From: Chrysoporthe austroafricana
Taxonomy: Eukaryota > Ascomycota > Sordariomycetes > Diaporthales > Cryphonectriaceae
Length of the DNA: 64,000 bases
Direction: 5' to 3'
Assembly (NCBI GenBank): GCA_001051155.2
Contig: JYIP02000003.1
Coordinates: forward strand, 3,534,001 to 3,598,000
Shown: piece after piece, positions 46,869-61,500 of the stretch
Layout: every line of letters begins with the position of its first letter
Position numbering within the stretch: the stretch's first letter is position 1
The notes under the pieces: model-generated
Told to the model about the DNA's origin: nothing
The model's input: the letters and a program-made list of their open reading frames with translations, nothing else
Database searches by the model: none
Position numbers and translations under genes: made by a program

Positions 46869-47734
46869 ATTGCCGGCCTTTTATAACCTTTATTTATAAA
46901 AGAAGCTAACTATTAGAAACGTTTTGAATAGCAATAATACGATATAGTAAGATTCTGAATTATATAGTAAGGAAAAGTACGATAGCACTATTGGACAAAA
47001 AAGATTATATAGGAAATAATAATCGTTTTATAAAGCCGATTCGTATTAAAGTCTTAATAAGTAAATGTGCTTATACCGGGGATTTGAATAATAAATATGC
47101 TTATACCGGGAACTAAAAGAAAACTTGCTTATACCGGGAACTTAGAATTGATTTTCCATTATAATCGGTTTATGCTTAAAATAAATAAATATATATAGTA
47201 TTTATATATAATAAGGCTAGCCGATATTTAAGTATATCTTAATAATATTTAATTATATTTATTGCCGAAATATTTAATATATATATAACCAAAAATCAAA
47301 ATTGCTTATAAATATTAATAGAAAATATAGCTTTCAAATAATAAGATATTAAATAAATATAATAATAATAAATATAAAATAAAATTATAATAAAATATAT
47401 TAATATGCAAAGCCGATAGCTATATATAGTTATTATATAGTAATATTATAGCTAATTCTTAATATAAATAGCTAAGTTTATAAATTATTAGAAGAAAATA
47501 ATATTATATATTGCTAATAATATTATATCGATAAATAATAATTATATTTATTAATTAGGAATAATTTCTCGAATTTTAATAATAGCTTTAAAGTTTAATA
47601 AGTTGCAAGAGAATATAGCAAATAGTTTTTCCTTTCCGATATAATTGCAGAAATCGGTATAATTATAGATATTAAGCTGCAAAATCTTGATTAGCTTATG
47701 CGTTTGGATATAAGACTTGAGGCTTATTATGCGA

Positions 47735-48935
47735 TTTTAGCATTATAAGGACTAAACGGCGCTGAAATAGTCTTTATTTTCGTTAGCTTATTTCTGAAAA
47801 GTAGCGTTAAAATTGTAATCTATATCGTTTTTAGTAAAGACGATCTTAATAGCTTTGAAATCGTATTCGAAACGGAAGATTTGGTTTATAATGAAATATA
47901 AGCTTGACTAATTAGATAAAACAATAAGATTAAAATTACGAAACTAAATAATAAACTCGTATATATATTTTTCTATAATAAAAGAGAAAAAGTATTAGAT
48001 GCGATTATTATAAATTCCGATAATGTCGAATTTAATATTATTATAAACGGCAAAGCTATTAATAACGTAAAGATAATTAATGCCGAAATTGCTTTCCTAA
48101 ATGAAATTATAGCATATATATTTCTTGAATATATAAAGAGTTAGCATATAATAGTATATTGCGATTTCAGCTTTAATAGCTTTGGATTTAGGATTATATT
48201 TGATAAATAAGGCAAGAATAGCGCGAGGTATAGCTTGCAAAAGCAAAGTATTATTAATATTAGCTCGGGAAGCCTTGCTTAATATAGCTAATAAATTAGC
48301 TATATTCAATAAATCGTTTTCGATTAAGTTAATAATATTATTTATAACTTAATAGCATTTAGCTAATATTATAAAATTTCGCTTTATTATAGCAAATAAG
48401 TTTAGATTAGTAATTAGTATAATAGGTTTAAGAATTTTAAGCTTAGCTAAAATTAGCTTAATATTTTTGGCTATTTTCTTTTAAATAACGAAGGTTATAT
48501 TACGATTATATTTATAAATTATAATAACTTTTGCTATATTGGCTATATAATATATAGCATTTATTTCTTTTTTAGTAAAATTATTACGATTGCTTAATAT
48601 TATCTATTTAGCTTTATTTTTAATATAATAGCTACGTTTATTTCATAAGCAATCGTTTCTCAATATTATAATAAGAAATAAAACGCGATAAGCTATTAAT
48701 AAAATATATAGAATAAAGATAAAATTACGAATAGTAAATAAATTCGGAATAAATTCAAGCGATATTCTTTTAATAAAGTTATTTGTTAATCCGTTATTTA
48801 TATCCTTGCTTGTAATAATATTCGCGCTAATAAGAATGCTTAAATAAAATTCTTATTTTTCGTAAATAAAGCTAAAGCAATTAATTTATAATAATATAAA
48901 GTATTATAAAATAAGCTTCTAGGCTTTTTTAATAA
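47735..48935 (-). pseudogene. Extra 3' coding frame of gypsy family B (copy B2), unknown protein
   Basis: This is the counterpart of 42360-43560 at the expected offset. The best-preserved part (48,097-48,309) has the same LLAILSKASR, KSKAIKAEIAIYY and YNFI segments as copy B1. The presence of the frame in two independently mutated copies argues that it was a real coding region in the active element. Confidence 0.55.
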
Positions 48936-49679
48936 TTAATAGCTAATTAATATTGCTATTGCTTAATTCGGTATTAAGGATATAAATATTATATTCGATT
49001 TCTCGGTTTATTATATCGGTATAACCCTTATTGATTAGCGTTCGATAAAAGGCTATTATATAAGCTTTCTGGCAACAAAAGAAATCGCTTAAATAATTCT
49101 TTATTATATAAGTATTACGGTAGAAACGGCTTTCGCTATTATATAAATATATAGCCTATTAATATCTTTCCAGAGAAAAGCAATCTTTAAGCGATATTTT
49201 ATAAATATATTTAGCATATTATATAGTTTTGCTTTTTCGGCAAATTTTGAAAGGTTTTTCTTAAGATATAAAGTATAATACTGTATAGAAATTAAGTATA
49301 GCTAAATATACTATTTCTTATTAATCTTAATCTTATAGCAAAGCATTTACGGAAAGATACGATTTGATAATTGCGTAATGCATTTTGGTTTTAATAATAT
49401 TAATAGCTTTATTAATACAGTTTTTGCGAATTTACAAAAGCTTAGCAAAATAAAACGAAATTAATAATAATATTAGCTTAATGCTTAAAAATAATATTCA
49501 AAAATATAATAAAAAGTAATAACGATAGAGTAATATAGCTAGCTATAATAAATAAATAAAGATAATAATTGTAAATATGCTAATAAGAAAAAGAAAATAA
49601 AATAAATTTATTAATAGTTTACGAAATAATAGCCTTTTATATTCGCTAGAAATTTATTTGCTTTATTTAACAATCGCTT

Positions 49680-52400
49680 TTATCCTAATACGCGCTTATT
49701 ACATTACAGGTTTTTTCGATTTCTTAAAATAAGTAAATTAGCTTATTTCAATATACTTTCTATTTATAAGTCGCATTTTAGCTTGCTTTATTTTCGTAAG
49801 GCAATTACGATAATATTTCCCGGTTTAAGGATTTCTTCTGCTAATAGCCGTTTTTGCTTTGCTTTTTCCTGCAATTCGGCTATAGCTTCGTATTTCCGTT
49901 CGAAATTACATATTATTTCATCCGTATTCAGAATATTACGGAATATTTATATATTGTAATAGCTAAAATAGTTTATCCATTTCATTAAATATTTAATTCT
50001 ATACAGATTATATTTATATTTTCGCTTATAGCAGCTAATTATTTTTTTTAGCTCGTAATATTAATAATCTTTTAAATATTTTTCGATATCCAGATCTTTT
50101 AATATATCTATTAAATTCTAATATATAAAGTTATATTTATAGAAATTTATTTTAAGAAAATTTGCAAGCGTTAATTATATTATTGAGATTATTAAATAAA
50201 TATTTATATAAGAAGCTAATTTTAATTTATATATTAAGTTTTTTATTTTTCGAATAATTTGGAAAAATCCTATTTTTTATTATAAAAATTTCAGAAATAA
50301 ATTATTTAGCAATAAATACTCGTAATCCAAACAAATATATATCCAATTATTTAATTCGAAAATTATTTAGCAATAATGCTTATTATATTGCAATTTGGCT
50401 ATTATTTGCATTTTAATAATAAAAAGTTAAGCTTTTTCCTAGAAAATTTCTTTTGCTAAAAGTATTATATTCTTTATTTATTAGCTTAATAATAAGTTAA
50501 ATCCGAATAGCATTTAGCTAGCTGAATATTTTATAATTTAATTATATATATTATTCAAATTAAATTATAATGCTAGTATTATTTCGGTTTATTTTGCATT
50601 AAAGTAAGCGATTATAAAATGCCGAATTGCTATTTCAATTATTCGGTTTTTTATTTCAGATTGCTTATCCGTTTGCGGATACGAAATAGTAAAATAAGCA
50701 AGTTTCGTTCCGATAGCTTCTTATAAATATCTCTAGAATTCCGATAAGAATTTCAAATCTTTATTTGAAATAATCTTTTTAAGTATTCTTTAGCTAATAA
50801 TATAAAATATCCGTAAAATAAGAGTTATTTAATTTATTATAATATATATTGCATTATTTAATATAATAATTATAGCTTTAGAATATTTATCCGTAATTAT
50901 AAGAAATATATTCAGAAATAGCATTTTAATTAAAACTTATATAATATTTATAAATAATACTATTAATAATCTTATAATAAAATTTATAATAATAATATAG
51001 AATAGGATTAATAGAAATAATATAAATTATATTTCCTTTAAAAATTATTATAAATTATTTTTATTTTTATTATAAGCTCGATATATCGATATATAATTGC
51101 ATATTTTAATATAATAATATTTAATAACGAATCGATTTATTAAATTATATTATATGCGATTTATGCCGAAATAATATTTTCTATTATAAGTTTCTTTAAT
51201 AAAATCCAATGCTATTTTATTCGGAATATATAATTATTATTTCCTATAATAATCCTTAAGAAATAATAAGCTATTATAATTTAATATGAAAAGTAATCGG
51301 GTAATTTTATTTAAGTTTTTCAGTTATTCGATTATTTTGGATTATAAAAAGTATTTTTTATATCCTTTTTTGATATGCTTTTTTATTTCGCTATTTATAA
51401 ATATTTTACTGAAAATCTGAATAAGTTCGTTTTCTTATATTTTATTTAAAATGCTTTCGTTATTAATAAGTTTCTGAATAAATAGTAATCTTAATATAGT
51501 ATTTGCAAGAATATTTGATTTTCTTAATATATAATATATTTTCAAGTTAAATTGGCTTAAATATTCCGAAATAAGAATTAATCGTATATTTGCTTTAATT
51601 TTATTTATTATATTTATAAATAACGAATAAATAATGCTAATTATTATTATATAATCGATAAAAATATAAATTAATTTAATTCGATTCGATTTTATTATTA
51701 TTTGCAATTTTCGTATTAGCTATATTAAATAAATTATTTCTAGCTTTATAAGCTAATACTTTTATTTTATTTCGTTAATTATCTTGCTTAAATAAAGAAT
51801 TAATTATATAGCTATATTTGCTATTAATAATATTCTATTCTATATATAATTATTTGCTAATTAGAAAATAATATTTAAGAATTTTATTTTCTTAAATATA
51901 TTTAGCTAAATAAAAAAAGGTTTATTTAGGATATAATAAAATAAAATATTTTTAGTTTTTAAAACTATTTTGAAATTATAAAAACTATTAATTTCGTTTA
52001 ATATTAAATCGAAAATAACTTGCATAATATAATTTCGCTATTCTATATTTAAAAGTAAATAATTCGATTAACAAGCTTTATTTAATATTCTAATTTTCTT
52101 TTTCTGAAATGAATTAATTTTATAATTATATTTAAGAATTAAATAGTATAAATATTTTATAAATCCGATAAACTTTTCTAATTATTGGAATATTTTGGAA
52201 AATTCCAAATTGCGAATAGCTTATATCCAGTATTCTGTATTGGAAATTCCGAATTTATTTATTTTGAATCCTAAAATCTAAACTAAAAGATATTCAAGAA
52301 ATAATTTGAATTCAATTAATAAAATATTTTTATATAAAAATAGTAAGAAAATAATTTATAAATATTGCAAATAGTTTTATTTTATAATTAAATAAATAAT
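49680..52400 (-). pseudogene. pol relic of gypsy-B copy B2 (reverse transcriptase, RNase H, integrase)
   Basis: On the minus strand, RNase H reads ISEYLSQFNLKIYYILRKSN at about 51,550-51,610, the usual Ty3/gypsy end of RNase H. The integrase N-terminal part (KYYFGINRIYYNLINRFVIK) lies near 51,120-51,190, and the integrase core lies near 50,620-50,800. The segment 50,835-51,210 is present here but missing from copy B1. Numerous stops are present. Confidence 0.72.
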
Positions 52401-52533
52401 AATATTATTTATAAAAATAGAAATAAATTTATAATATAATTATAAGAATTAATTTATAAAATATTAAATATAAAATAATAAATTTCGAAATTTTATAAAT
52501 AGAATTTTTATTTTTTTTTAATTATAATAATTA

Positions 52534-52928
52534 ATAATAATAAATCGGTTTTTATAATCTAAATATATTAAGAATTAATAGAAAAATTGCTATATATTTA
52601 TTATTATAATATATATTTTTCTTTTTAGCTATTTAATAATTTTTTATTATAATAATAANGCGAATTATTTCTCGGGGTTTGTTAGTTTGATTGTTTCCGT
52701 TAACCCTTTTTATATATTTGTTAGCTTATATATTGGGTTATAATACTTTGCTAGTTGCCTTATATTTATCCGGTATAAGCTTATAGGATTAAGCTTATAA
52801 TAAATAATAATAAATCGGTTTTTATAATTTAAATATATTAAGAATTAATAGAAAAATTGCTATATATTTATTATTATAATATATATTTTTCTTTTTAGCT
52901 ATTTAATAATTTTTTATTATAATAATAA
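52534..52928. repeat. Duplicated 125-bp block flanking an ambiguous base and 144 bp of foreign-looking sequence
   Basis: Bases 52534-52658 recur almost exactly at 52804-52928 (I see one difference). Between them lie an N and a segment that is less AT-biased (contains CTCGGGG and CCGTTAACCC). The equivalent places in copy B3 (near 62,700-62,830) and in the B1 remnant (near 57,720-57,850) have the block once only. Confidence 0.8.
52659..52659. other. Ambiguous base (N), probable assembly join
   Basis: The only N noticed in the window, at the end of the first copy of a duplicated block inside a high-copy repeat. Confidence 0.9.
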
Positions 52929-53099
52929 AAAGTAAATATTGGGAATTAAAACTTTATTTAAAATATATAAATTAATTATTATATATTTTTTCTTTTAGCT
53001 ATTTATATTCTTCCAAATTATAAAAATTGGTAAACCGAATAGCATTATATTTATAATTTATTTAATTCGATTTTATTAATATAATTTATTTAAAATTTC

Positions 53100-56000
53100 A
53101 TTAATTATTTCTTAATTTTTTTTATTTGAATAATATAATTTTTATTTTATTTTCTAGTTTTGCTATTTTTCAATTAAATCGATTTTTATTTATTAATCGA
53201 TTAATATATTAATAAGATTTATATTTTTAAAAATTCTAATATATATCCGTATTAATTTTATAATTTTATAGAAAAATTCCGGTAAATGTTTGCAAATATA
53301 TATATTAAAATTAATTTCCGGTTCTTTAATAATTTTATTTTTTCGAATTCTTAATTTATTATTATTTTCGAAATAATCTTTTATTTCAAGAATTTCTATA
53401 TCTGGGAATCGGTATTTTTTTAGCTATTTTCTAATAATTTCCGTAATTTATTAGAAAATATACTTAATAAATAATAATTAATTTGAATTTAGTTTTCTTG
53501 AAAGCTATAATTTGTTTTTAATTTATTAAAAGAGATATTATTGTACGATATAATAATAATTATTATAATTCGCTAGCAGAATTATATAATTTATTTAGAA
53601 TAATTCGATTATTTTTAGAAATTAGTTTTTCTAGATTTTTAAAAAGATTGCTATTTAATTCATTATTAAGATTTTTTTAATTTAATAGTTTATTAAGCAA
53701 TTCATTTACTCTTTTTATTTCAGCTTGAATAGAAAAGTTATATTTTTGAAATTCGCTTAATATTAATAAGAATTAATTTATAAAATCTGAATAGCATTAT
53801 TATAATAATTATAGCTTTTGCTTATTAAAATCGTATTAGCATTCGGGCAAATACTTTTACTTTTGCTATAGTATTATTAAAATAACCAAATCGTATAAAC
53901 GATTTTGAATTTAGAATATCCAGTTTATAAGGAATATTATATTTTTATTTTAATAAGATATTTATTTCTAATCGATTTAATATTTAAGCTTTTATTCGAA
54001 TATAAAATATAAATAAATAACTGTACTTATTATTTTAGAAATATAAATCGAATTCAGCTTAGCTTTTTATTAGCGATTAGCTTATGCTTCTGAATTTAGC
54101 TTTTATATTCCAATTTATTTTCGTTTTAAAGAATTATACTAGCAATTTTTCGGCAATAATATAACGATTAACGCTTATATCGATATAAACTTTTATATCC
54201 GGCTTATTCGGGTATATTCTAGCTATAGCTCTTATATATATATAGCTATTGCTTTAATAAAGCTTAATTATAAATATAAGAATATTATATTTTAAAATTT
54301 CTCTTTTTTATATATCGATTTTAAGAAAATTCTATAATTAATTAAATAGTTATATAGAATATTTAATATGGAATATGCTTTTGTTTACCGATAGTTTTGC
54401 TTTTTCGGCTTGAAAAATTCAAATATTATCTTCAATTATTATATTTTCTTTATTAGCTTATTTTTCCAATTCGTCTTTTTGCTTTTATAAGTTTTTGCTA
54501 TTTTCGGTTTCTTTATTATATTTATTATTATTCGCTATAAATAGATTATTATTTACGAAAAAATAGCTTTTTCAAATCAATTCGTCCTTTTTATTTGAAT
54601 TATATTGCAATTCTCTATTATTAATATTAAAGTTTGCTAGAATTAATTAAATAAAATATCTTTTAATATTTTTTTATACGAATCGATAATAAAAACGCAA
54701 TTAGAAATTTCGGTTTTTTGAAATTAAACTTTTATTATTATTTATAATATTAATTAATATTTTCTTAGCTATATTAGAAATATTTTATTATTTGGCTATC
54801 CGTTTTTATAATTAATTCTGAATATTTATTAATTTTCGCTATTATTCTAATAAAAGCTTTCGGAATTCGTATTCCGAGATATATTTAATGCTTTTGAATA
54901 GATTTGGCTAATTAAATATCTTTATTAAACGAAATAAATATTCAAATTTTTAAAGCTTAAATCTTTTAGAGCGTTTTAAAAATATATTAATTAGGAAATA
55001 AATATTAATATTAGGAAAATTAGCAGCCAATTGTATAATTTTCCGTATTAGTTACGCAAATTTACGAAATAGTTTTATTACGCAATTTAATTCGAAAATA
55101 TACTATATTTCTTATTTCGTTTTAAAACGTTTTTCGAAATTCTTTATATTTTTATTTCGATTAAATCTATCGAAATATTTAATTATTAATTCTTTATCGA
55201 TCCGATTTTAAATATTTCTAGCTAAATACGAATTTAAATATTCGGCTAGCTTAATAAATTAACGGATATAATAAATAAATTCTAGAATATTGCAATTATT
55301 TTATACGTTTTTCTTAAAATATTATTAAGCATTTAATAAATCTTTTACAATTTTTTGCAATATAAAGAAATCTTTTCTTAATTATTTCTTCTATTAATTT
55401 CAATTATACTTATATAAAATAAAATCTTTACGTTTTTGAAAAGATAATATAAAATAGAATTAAATATATATTATTTTAATTAAGCAAGCGAATAAATAAA
55501 AGCTAAAATATTTAGCATATTTTATATTTCTAATTATATATATTTTATATTAATTTATAAAAGCTTAAAAGTCTTTTTAAATAATAATTTTGTTATTTAT
55601 AATAAATATAATTATTAAATTAATATAATTATTTTAATTCTTGTAAAATCGAAATTACTTTATAATTATATTCTTAAATTCCTTATTAATATTAATAAGT
55701 AATGCTATAAATTCAAATAAATTAAATTAATAAGCTTAAAAATCTTTAAATTGCTTATAGCTAAATAATAAATTTCGAGAATTATTATTTTTATTATTAT
55801 TAGAATCCGATAAATCCGGTAATTTATTTGGCTTATTAATTAGTTTTTTTTAAAAATTAGAATTAATTTCAATATCCGGCTTAAGACCCGAAAATAATCT
55901 TTAATTTAGTTAATTTCTTGCCTTTAATATAAATATTTGCCGGATATATTCTTTAATATTAAGAAATATTAATTTAGTAAAGCGATATTTATTATTAGTA

Positions 56001-57300
56001 TAATATTTCGCAACTGAAATAAGAAAAGGTTCTTTAATAAGTTCCGATTAAAGCATTTATATATTGAAAGCTTATTATAATTAAAGTATTTTTTTAAATT
56101 TAATATATATTGCTTTTTCCGAAATAAAACCATTTTAATAAATTGCTTTTATTTTAAATTATTATAAAAACTAGTTTAATAAGCTAATAATTAAAAAAGA
56201 AAAGGTTAAGTATTTCTAAAAAATAATAATAAAATTATTCAATTTTCTTTTATTTAATCTTTTTTCTTTATAATTTTCTTTTCCGAAAAATTGCAAATAA
56301 TCCAATAAATTCAATTAGAATATTAATATGCTTTTTGCTATAAAGTTTATAAAATTAGCCGGAATAGCTATAATAGAATTTTATTTAAAAATATTCCGAT
56401 TTTAGATTTCTATTAAAGAAAAAGAAATATATTTATTTTCTAGAATTAATTATTTTCTTTTGCTTTTATTTATTTTTCTTATTATAATTGAAAAATTCTC
56501 AAATTTATTAATAAATTTAAAATTTAAATTTTCGGTTAAATATTATAATAAATAAATATATTTAATTCCGTTATTAATATTAATATATTTAAATATATAA
56601 TGCTTTCGATTTTCGATAAATTATTATTAAGCTAATTTTTTTAATAAATTTTCCGAATTATTAAATCGAAAAGTATTCTCGTTTTCGTTTATTTCTATAA
56701 ATATTTATTATTATTCTTTTTCCGTTATCGTTTCGGCAAGCTTTCGAAATTTGTAATATTTAAAGAAATTTTCTTAAAATATATTATTTTTTCTTATTTA
56801 CTAAAATAAATTCTTATCGAAATTCGATTTTCTTTTTTTTTAAATCTAATATTTAAATAGTAAAAGCTATTTTTGTTTAATTACTTATATTTTTGTTTTC
56901 TGCAAAAATATATTAATTTCCTTAAGATTTTATTTCGCTTTTTTATATCGATTGGCTAAAAATTTCCAATTAACAAAAATATATATAATTTCGAAAAAAA
57001 TTTTAATATCCGATATAACCCAATCTTTCTTTTCAAGATCGTTTAAAGCTTATATAAATTTATATATTTAAGCAAAATATTTAATTTCGATATAATCGAT
57101 AAATTATAATAATAAAATATTATTGCTAATAATTGCTATAATAAATTAATAATAAATTATCGATAAATAATTATAATATTTCTTATAAGAATATTATTTT
57201 TATAAAAGCTAATATTTTATAAAATTAATATTTTTATAAAAGCTAATATTCTATAAAGCCGATATTTTTATAAAAGCTATTATTTTATAAAATTAATATT
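53100..57300 (-). pseudogene. gag-protease region of gypsy-B copy B2
   Basis: A retropepsin remnant is visible on the minus strand near 54,150-54,240. It reads VYIDIS, then NRYIIAEKLLV, where a D-T-G-A/S active site is expected; the Thr/Gly positions are altered. The remainder up to the 5' LTR should hold gag but is too decayed to show a capsid or zinc-knuckle signature. It mirrors 58,250-62,500 of copy B3. Confidence 0.55.
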
Positions 57301-57380
57301 TTTATAAAAGCTATTATTTTATAAAGCTAATAATTGAAACCCGATTATGCAATAAAAGCATATAAAATATAATTATTAAT

Positions 57381-57587
57381 TAATAGTAAATATATTAAAA
57401 TATATTATAAAATATGCTTTTTCTAAAAAAATAAATTATATTAAAGCTTATTAAAGCATTATATAAGCTTTTTAATAAAAATATAGCATTTATTTAATAA
57501 ATTTATTGCGTATTTATTAAAGGATTTATTATAAATTTATTAAGCGAATTTATTATAAATTTATTTCGTTTATAAGTTTTGCTATTA
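57381..57587 (-). repeat. 5' LTR of gypsy-B copy B2
   Basis: 207 bp, TAATAG..CTATTA, followed by the AATAT target duplication. Confidence 0.9.
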
Positions 57588-58046
57588 AATATTATTTATA
57601 AAAGCGGAAGCAAATTTATAATATAATTATAAAAATTAATTTATAAAATATTAAATATAAAATAATAAATTTTGAAATTTTATAAATAGAATTTTTATTC
57701 TTTTTTAATTACAATAATTAATAATAATAAATCGGTTTTTATAATCTGAATATATTAAAAATTAATAGAAAAATTGCCGTATATTTATTATTATAATATA
57801 TATTTTTCTTTTTAGCTATTTAATAATTTCTTATTATAATAATAAAAGGTAAATATCGAGAATTAAAATTTTATTTAAAATGCATAAATTAATTACTATA
57901 TATCTTTTCTTTTAGTTATTTATATTCTTTCAAATTATAAAAATTAATAAACCGAATAGCATTGCATTTATAATTTATTTAGCTCGATTTTATTAATATA
58001 ATTTATTCAAAATTTTATTAATTACCTTTTAATTTTTTTTATTTAA
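57588..58046 (-). mobile_element. Fragment of host copy B1 between insertions B2 and B3
   Basis: About 459 bp homologous to 52,405-53,120 inside B2, the segment just upstream of its reverse transcriptase. It therefore continues copy B1 beyond the B2 insertion. It ends in TTTAA directly before the LTR of copy B3, in line with a second 5-bp target duplication whose partner lies outside the window. Confidence 0.75.
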
Positions 58047-58253
58047 TAATAGCAAAACTTATAAACAAAGTAAATTCGTAATGGATTCGCCTAATAAATT
58101 TATAATAAATCCCTTAATAAATACGCAATAAATTTATTAAGTAAATGCTATATTCTTACTGAAAGGCTTATATAATGCTTTAATAAGCTTTAATATAATT
58201 TACTTTTTTAAGAAAATTATATTTTATAATATATTTCAATATATTTATTATTA
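58047..58253 (+). repeat. 5' LTR of gypsy-B copy B3
   Basis: 207 bp, TAATAG..TTATTA. The terminal bases differ from CTATTA by one transition. Confidence 0.88.
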
Positions 58254-58599
58254 ATTAATAATTACGCTTTATACGCTTTTGCTATATAATCGGGTTTCAA
58301 TTATTAGCTTTATAAAGCAATAATTCTTATAAGAATATCGGTTTTATAAAATAATAGCTTTTATAGAAATATTAGCTTTATAGAATATCGATTTTTATAA
58401 GAATATTAATTTTATAAAATATTAACTTTTATAAAAATAATATTCTTATAAGAAATATTATAATTATTTATTAATAATTTATTGCTAATTTATTATAGCA
58501 ATTATTAGCAATAATATTTTATTATTATAGCTTATTAATTATATCGAAATTAAATATTTTATTTAAATATATAAGTTTATATAAGTTTTGAACGATTTT

Positions 58600-61500
58600 A
58601 AGAAAAAGAATTGAGTTATATTAGATATTAAAATCTTTTTCGAAATCGTATATATTTTTATCGATTAGAAACTTTTAGCCGATCAATACGAAAAAGCAAA
58701 GCAAAATCTCAGAAAAGCTAATGCATTTTTGCAAAAAGCAAAAGCATAAATAATTAAGCAAAAATAATCTTTATTGCTTAAATATTAGACTTAAGAAAGA
58801 AGAAAATTAAATTTCGATAAGAATTTATTTTAGTAAATAAGAAAGAATAATATATTCTAAGAAGATTTTTCCAAATATTGCAAATTTCGATAGCTTACTG
58901 AAATAATAATGGAAAAAAAATAATAATAAATATTTATAGAAATAAATAAGAATAAAGATATTTTTCGATTTAATAACCCGGAAAATCTATTAAAAAAATT
59001 AGCTTAATAATAATTTATTGAAAATTGAAAGTATTATATATTTGAATATATTAATATTAATAGCGGAATTAAATATATTTATTTATTATAATATTCGACC
59101 GAAAATCCAAATTTTAAATTTATTAATAAATCCGGGAATTCTTTAATTATAATAAAAAAAATAGATAAAAGCAAAAGAAAATAATAAATTCCAAAAAATA
59201 AATATATTTCTTTTTTCTTAATAAGAATTTAGAATCGGAATATTTTTAAATAAAATTCTATTATAATTATTCCGGCTAATTTTATAAATTTTATAACAGA
59301 AAATATATTAATGCCTTAATCGGATTTATCGGATTATTTGCAGCTTTTCGAAAAAAAAAATTATAAAAAAGAAAAATTAAATAAAAGAAAATCGGATAAT
59401 TTTATTATTATCTTTTAGAAATATTTAATCCTTTCTTTTTTAATTATTAGCTTATTAGACTAATTTCTATAATAATTCGAAATAAAAGCAATTTATTAAA
59501 ACGGCTTTATTTCGGAAAAAGCAGTATGTATTAAGTTTAAGAAAATATTCCGATTGTAATAAGCTTTTAATATATAAGCATTTCAATTGGAACTTATTAA
59601 GAAACCTTTTCCCGTTTCGGCTGCGAAATATTATACTAATAATAGATATTGCTTTACTAAACTAGTATTTCTTAATATTAAAGAATATATCTGGCAGATA
59701 TTTATATTAAAAGCAAGAAATTTATCAGATTAAAAATTATTTTCGAATTTTAAGCTAGATATTAAAATTAACTTTAATTTCTAAAAAGAATTAATTAATA
59801 AGCTAAATAAATTACCGGATTTATTAAATTCTAATAATAATAAAAGTAATAATTTTCGAAATTTATTATTCGGTTATAAATAATTTAAAAATTCTCGAGC
59901 TTATTAATTTAATTTATTTAAATTTATAATATTGCTCGTTAATATTAATAAGGAATTCAAGAATATAATTATAAAGTAATTTTAACTTTACGAGAATTAG
60001 AATAATTATATTAATTTAATAATTATATTTATTATAAATAGCAAAATTATTATTTAAAAAAACTTTTAAACTTTTATAAACCAGTATAAAATATATATAA
60101 TTAGAAATGCAAAATACGCTAAATATTTTAGTTTTTATTTATTCGTTTATTTAGCTAGAATAATATATATTTAGTTCTATTTTATATTATCTTTTTAAGA
60201 ATATAAAGATTTTATTTTATATAAGTATAATTAAAGTTAATAGAAAAAATAATTAAAAAGAAATTTCTTTATATTGCGGAAAATTATAAAAGATTTGCTA
60301 AATATTTAATAATATTTTAAGAAAAATATACGAAATAATTGCAATATTCTAGAATTTATTTATTATATTTATTAATTTATTAAGTTAACCGAATATCCAA
60401 ATTCGTATTTAGCCAGAAATATTTAAAATTGGATTAATAAAGAATTAATAGCTAAATATTTCGATAAACTTAATTGAAATAAAAATACGAAAGATTTCGA
60501 AAAATGTTTTAAAGCGAAATAAGAGATATAGCATATTCTCGAATTAGATTGCGTAATAAAATTATTTTGTAAATTTATATAACCAGTATAGAAAATTATG
60601 CAATCGGCTATCAATTTTCCTAATATTAATATTTATTTCTTAGCTAATATATTTCCAGAATGCTTTAGAAGATTTAAGTTTTAAAGATTTAAATATTTAT
60701 TTTGCTTAATAAGGATATTTAATTAGCCAAATTTATTTAAAAGCATTAAATATATTTCGGAATACGAATTCCGAAAGTTTTTATTAGAATAATAGCGAAA
60801 GCTAATAAATATTCGGAATTAATTACGAAAACGGATAGCCAAATAATAAAATATTTCGGGTACGATTAAGAAAATATTAACTAATATTATAGATAATAGC
60901 AGAAATTTAATTTCAAAAAACCGAAATTTCTAATTGCGCTTTTATTATTAATTCGTACGAAAAAATGCTAAAAAACGTTTTATCCAATTAACCTTAGCAA
61001 ATTTCAATATCGATAACGGAAAATTGCAATATAATTTAGATAAAAAGAACGAATTAGTTCGAAAAGGCTATTTTCCCGTAAATAATAATCTATTTATAGC
61101 GAATAGCAATAAATACGATAAAGAGACCGAAAATAACGAAAACTTATAAAGGCAAAAAGACGAATTGGAAAAATAGGTTAATAAAAAGAATGTAATAATT
61201 GAAAATAATATCTGGATTTTTCGAACCGAAAAAGCAAAATTATTGATAAACGAAAGCATATTTTATATTAAATACTCTATATAATTATTCAATTAGCTAT
61301 AGAATTTTCTTAAAATCGATATATAAAAAGGAGAAATCTTAGAATATAATATTTTTATATTTATAGTTAAGCTTTATTAAAGCAATAGCTATACGTATGC
61401 AAGAATTGCAGCTAAAGCATATTCGAATAAACCGGATATAGAAATCTATATCGATATAAGCGCTAATCGTTATATTATTGCCGAAGAATTGCTAGTATAA

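Larger units (their letters stand above)
46662..57587 (-). mobile_element. Complete Ty3/gypsy family B element, copy B2, nested in copy B1
   Basis: The element is 10,926 bp including a doubtful 270-bp segment at 52,534-52,928. It has 207-bp LTRs at both ends (46662-46868 and 57381-57587). AATAT immediately flanks both sides (46657-46661 and 57588-57592); removing the element and one AATAT restores the sequence seen uninterrupted at about 52,395-52,415 inside B2 itself. Order on the minus strand: 5' LTR, gag-like region, protease, reverse transcriptase/RNase H, integrase, extra frame, 3' LTR. It is heavily RIP-mutated. Confidence 0.88.

Noticed and set aside
41287..52405. Reading the two 5.4-5.7-kb direct copies as a simple segmental tandem duplication
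   Set aside because: The LTR at 46662-46868, its partner at 57381-57587 and the AATAT flanks are explained fully by insertion of B2 into B1.
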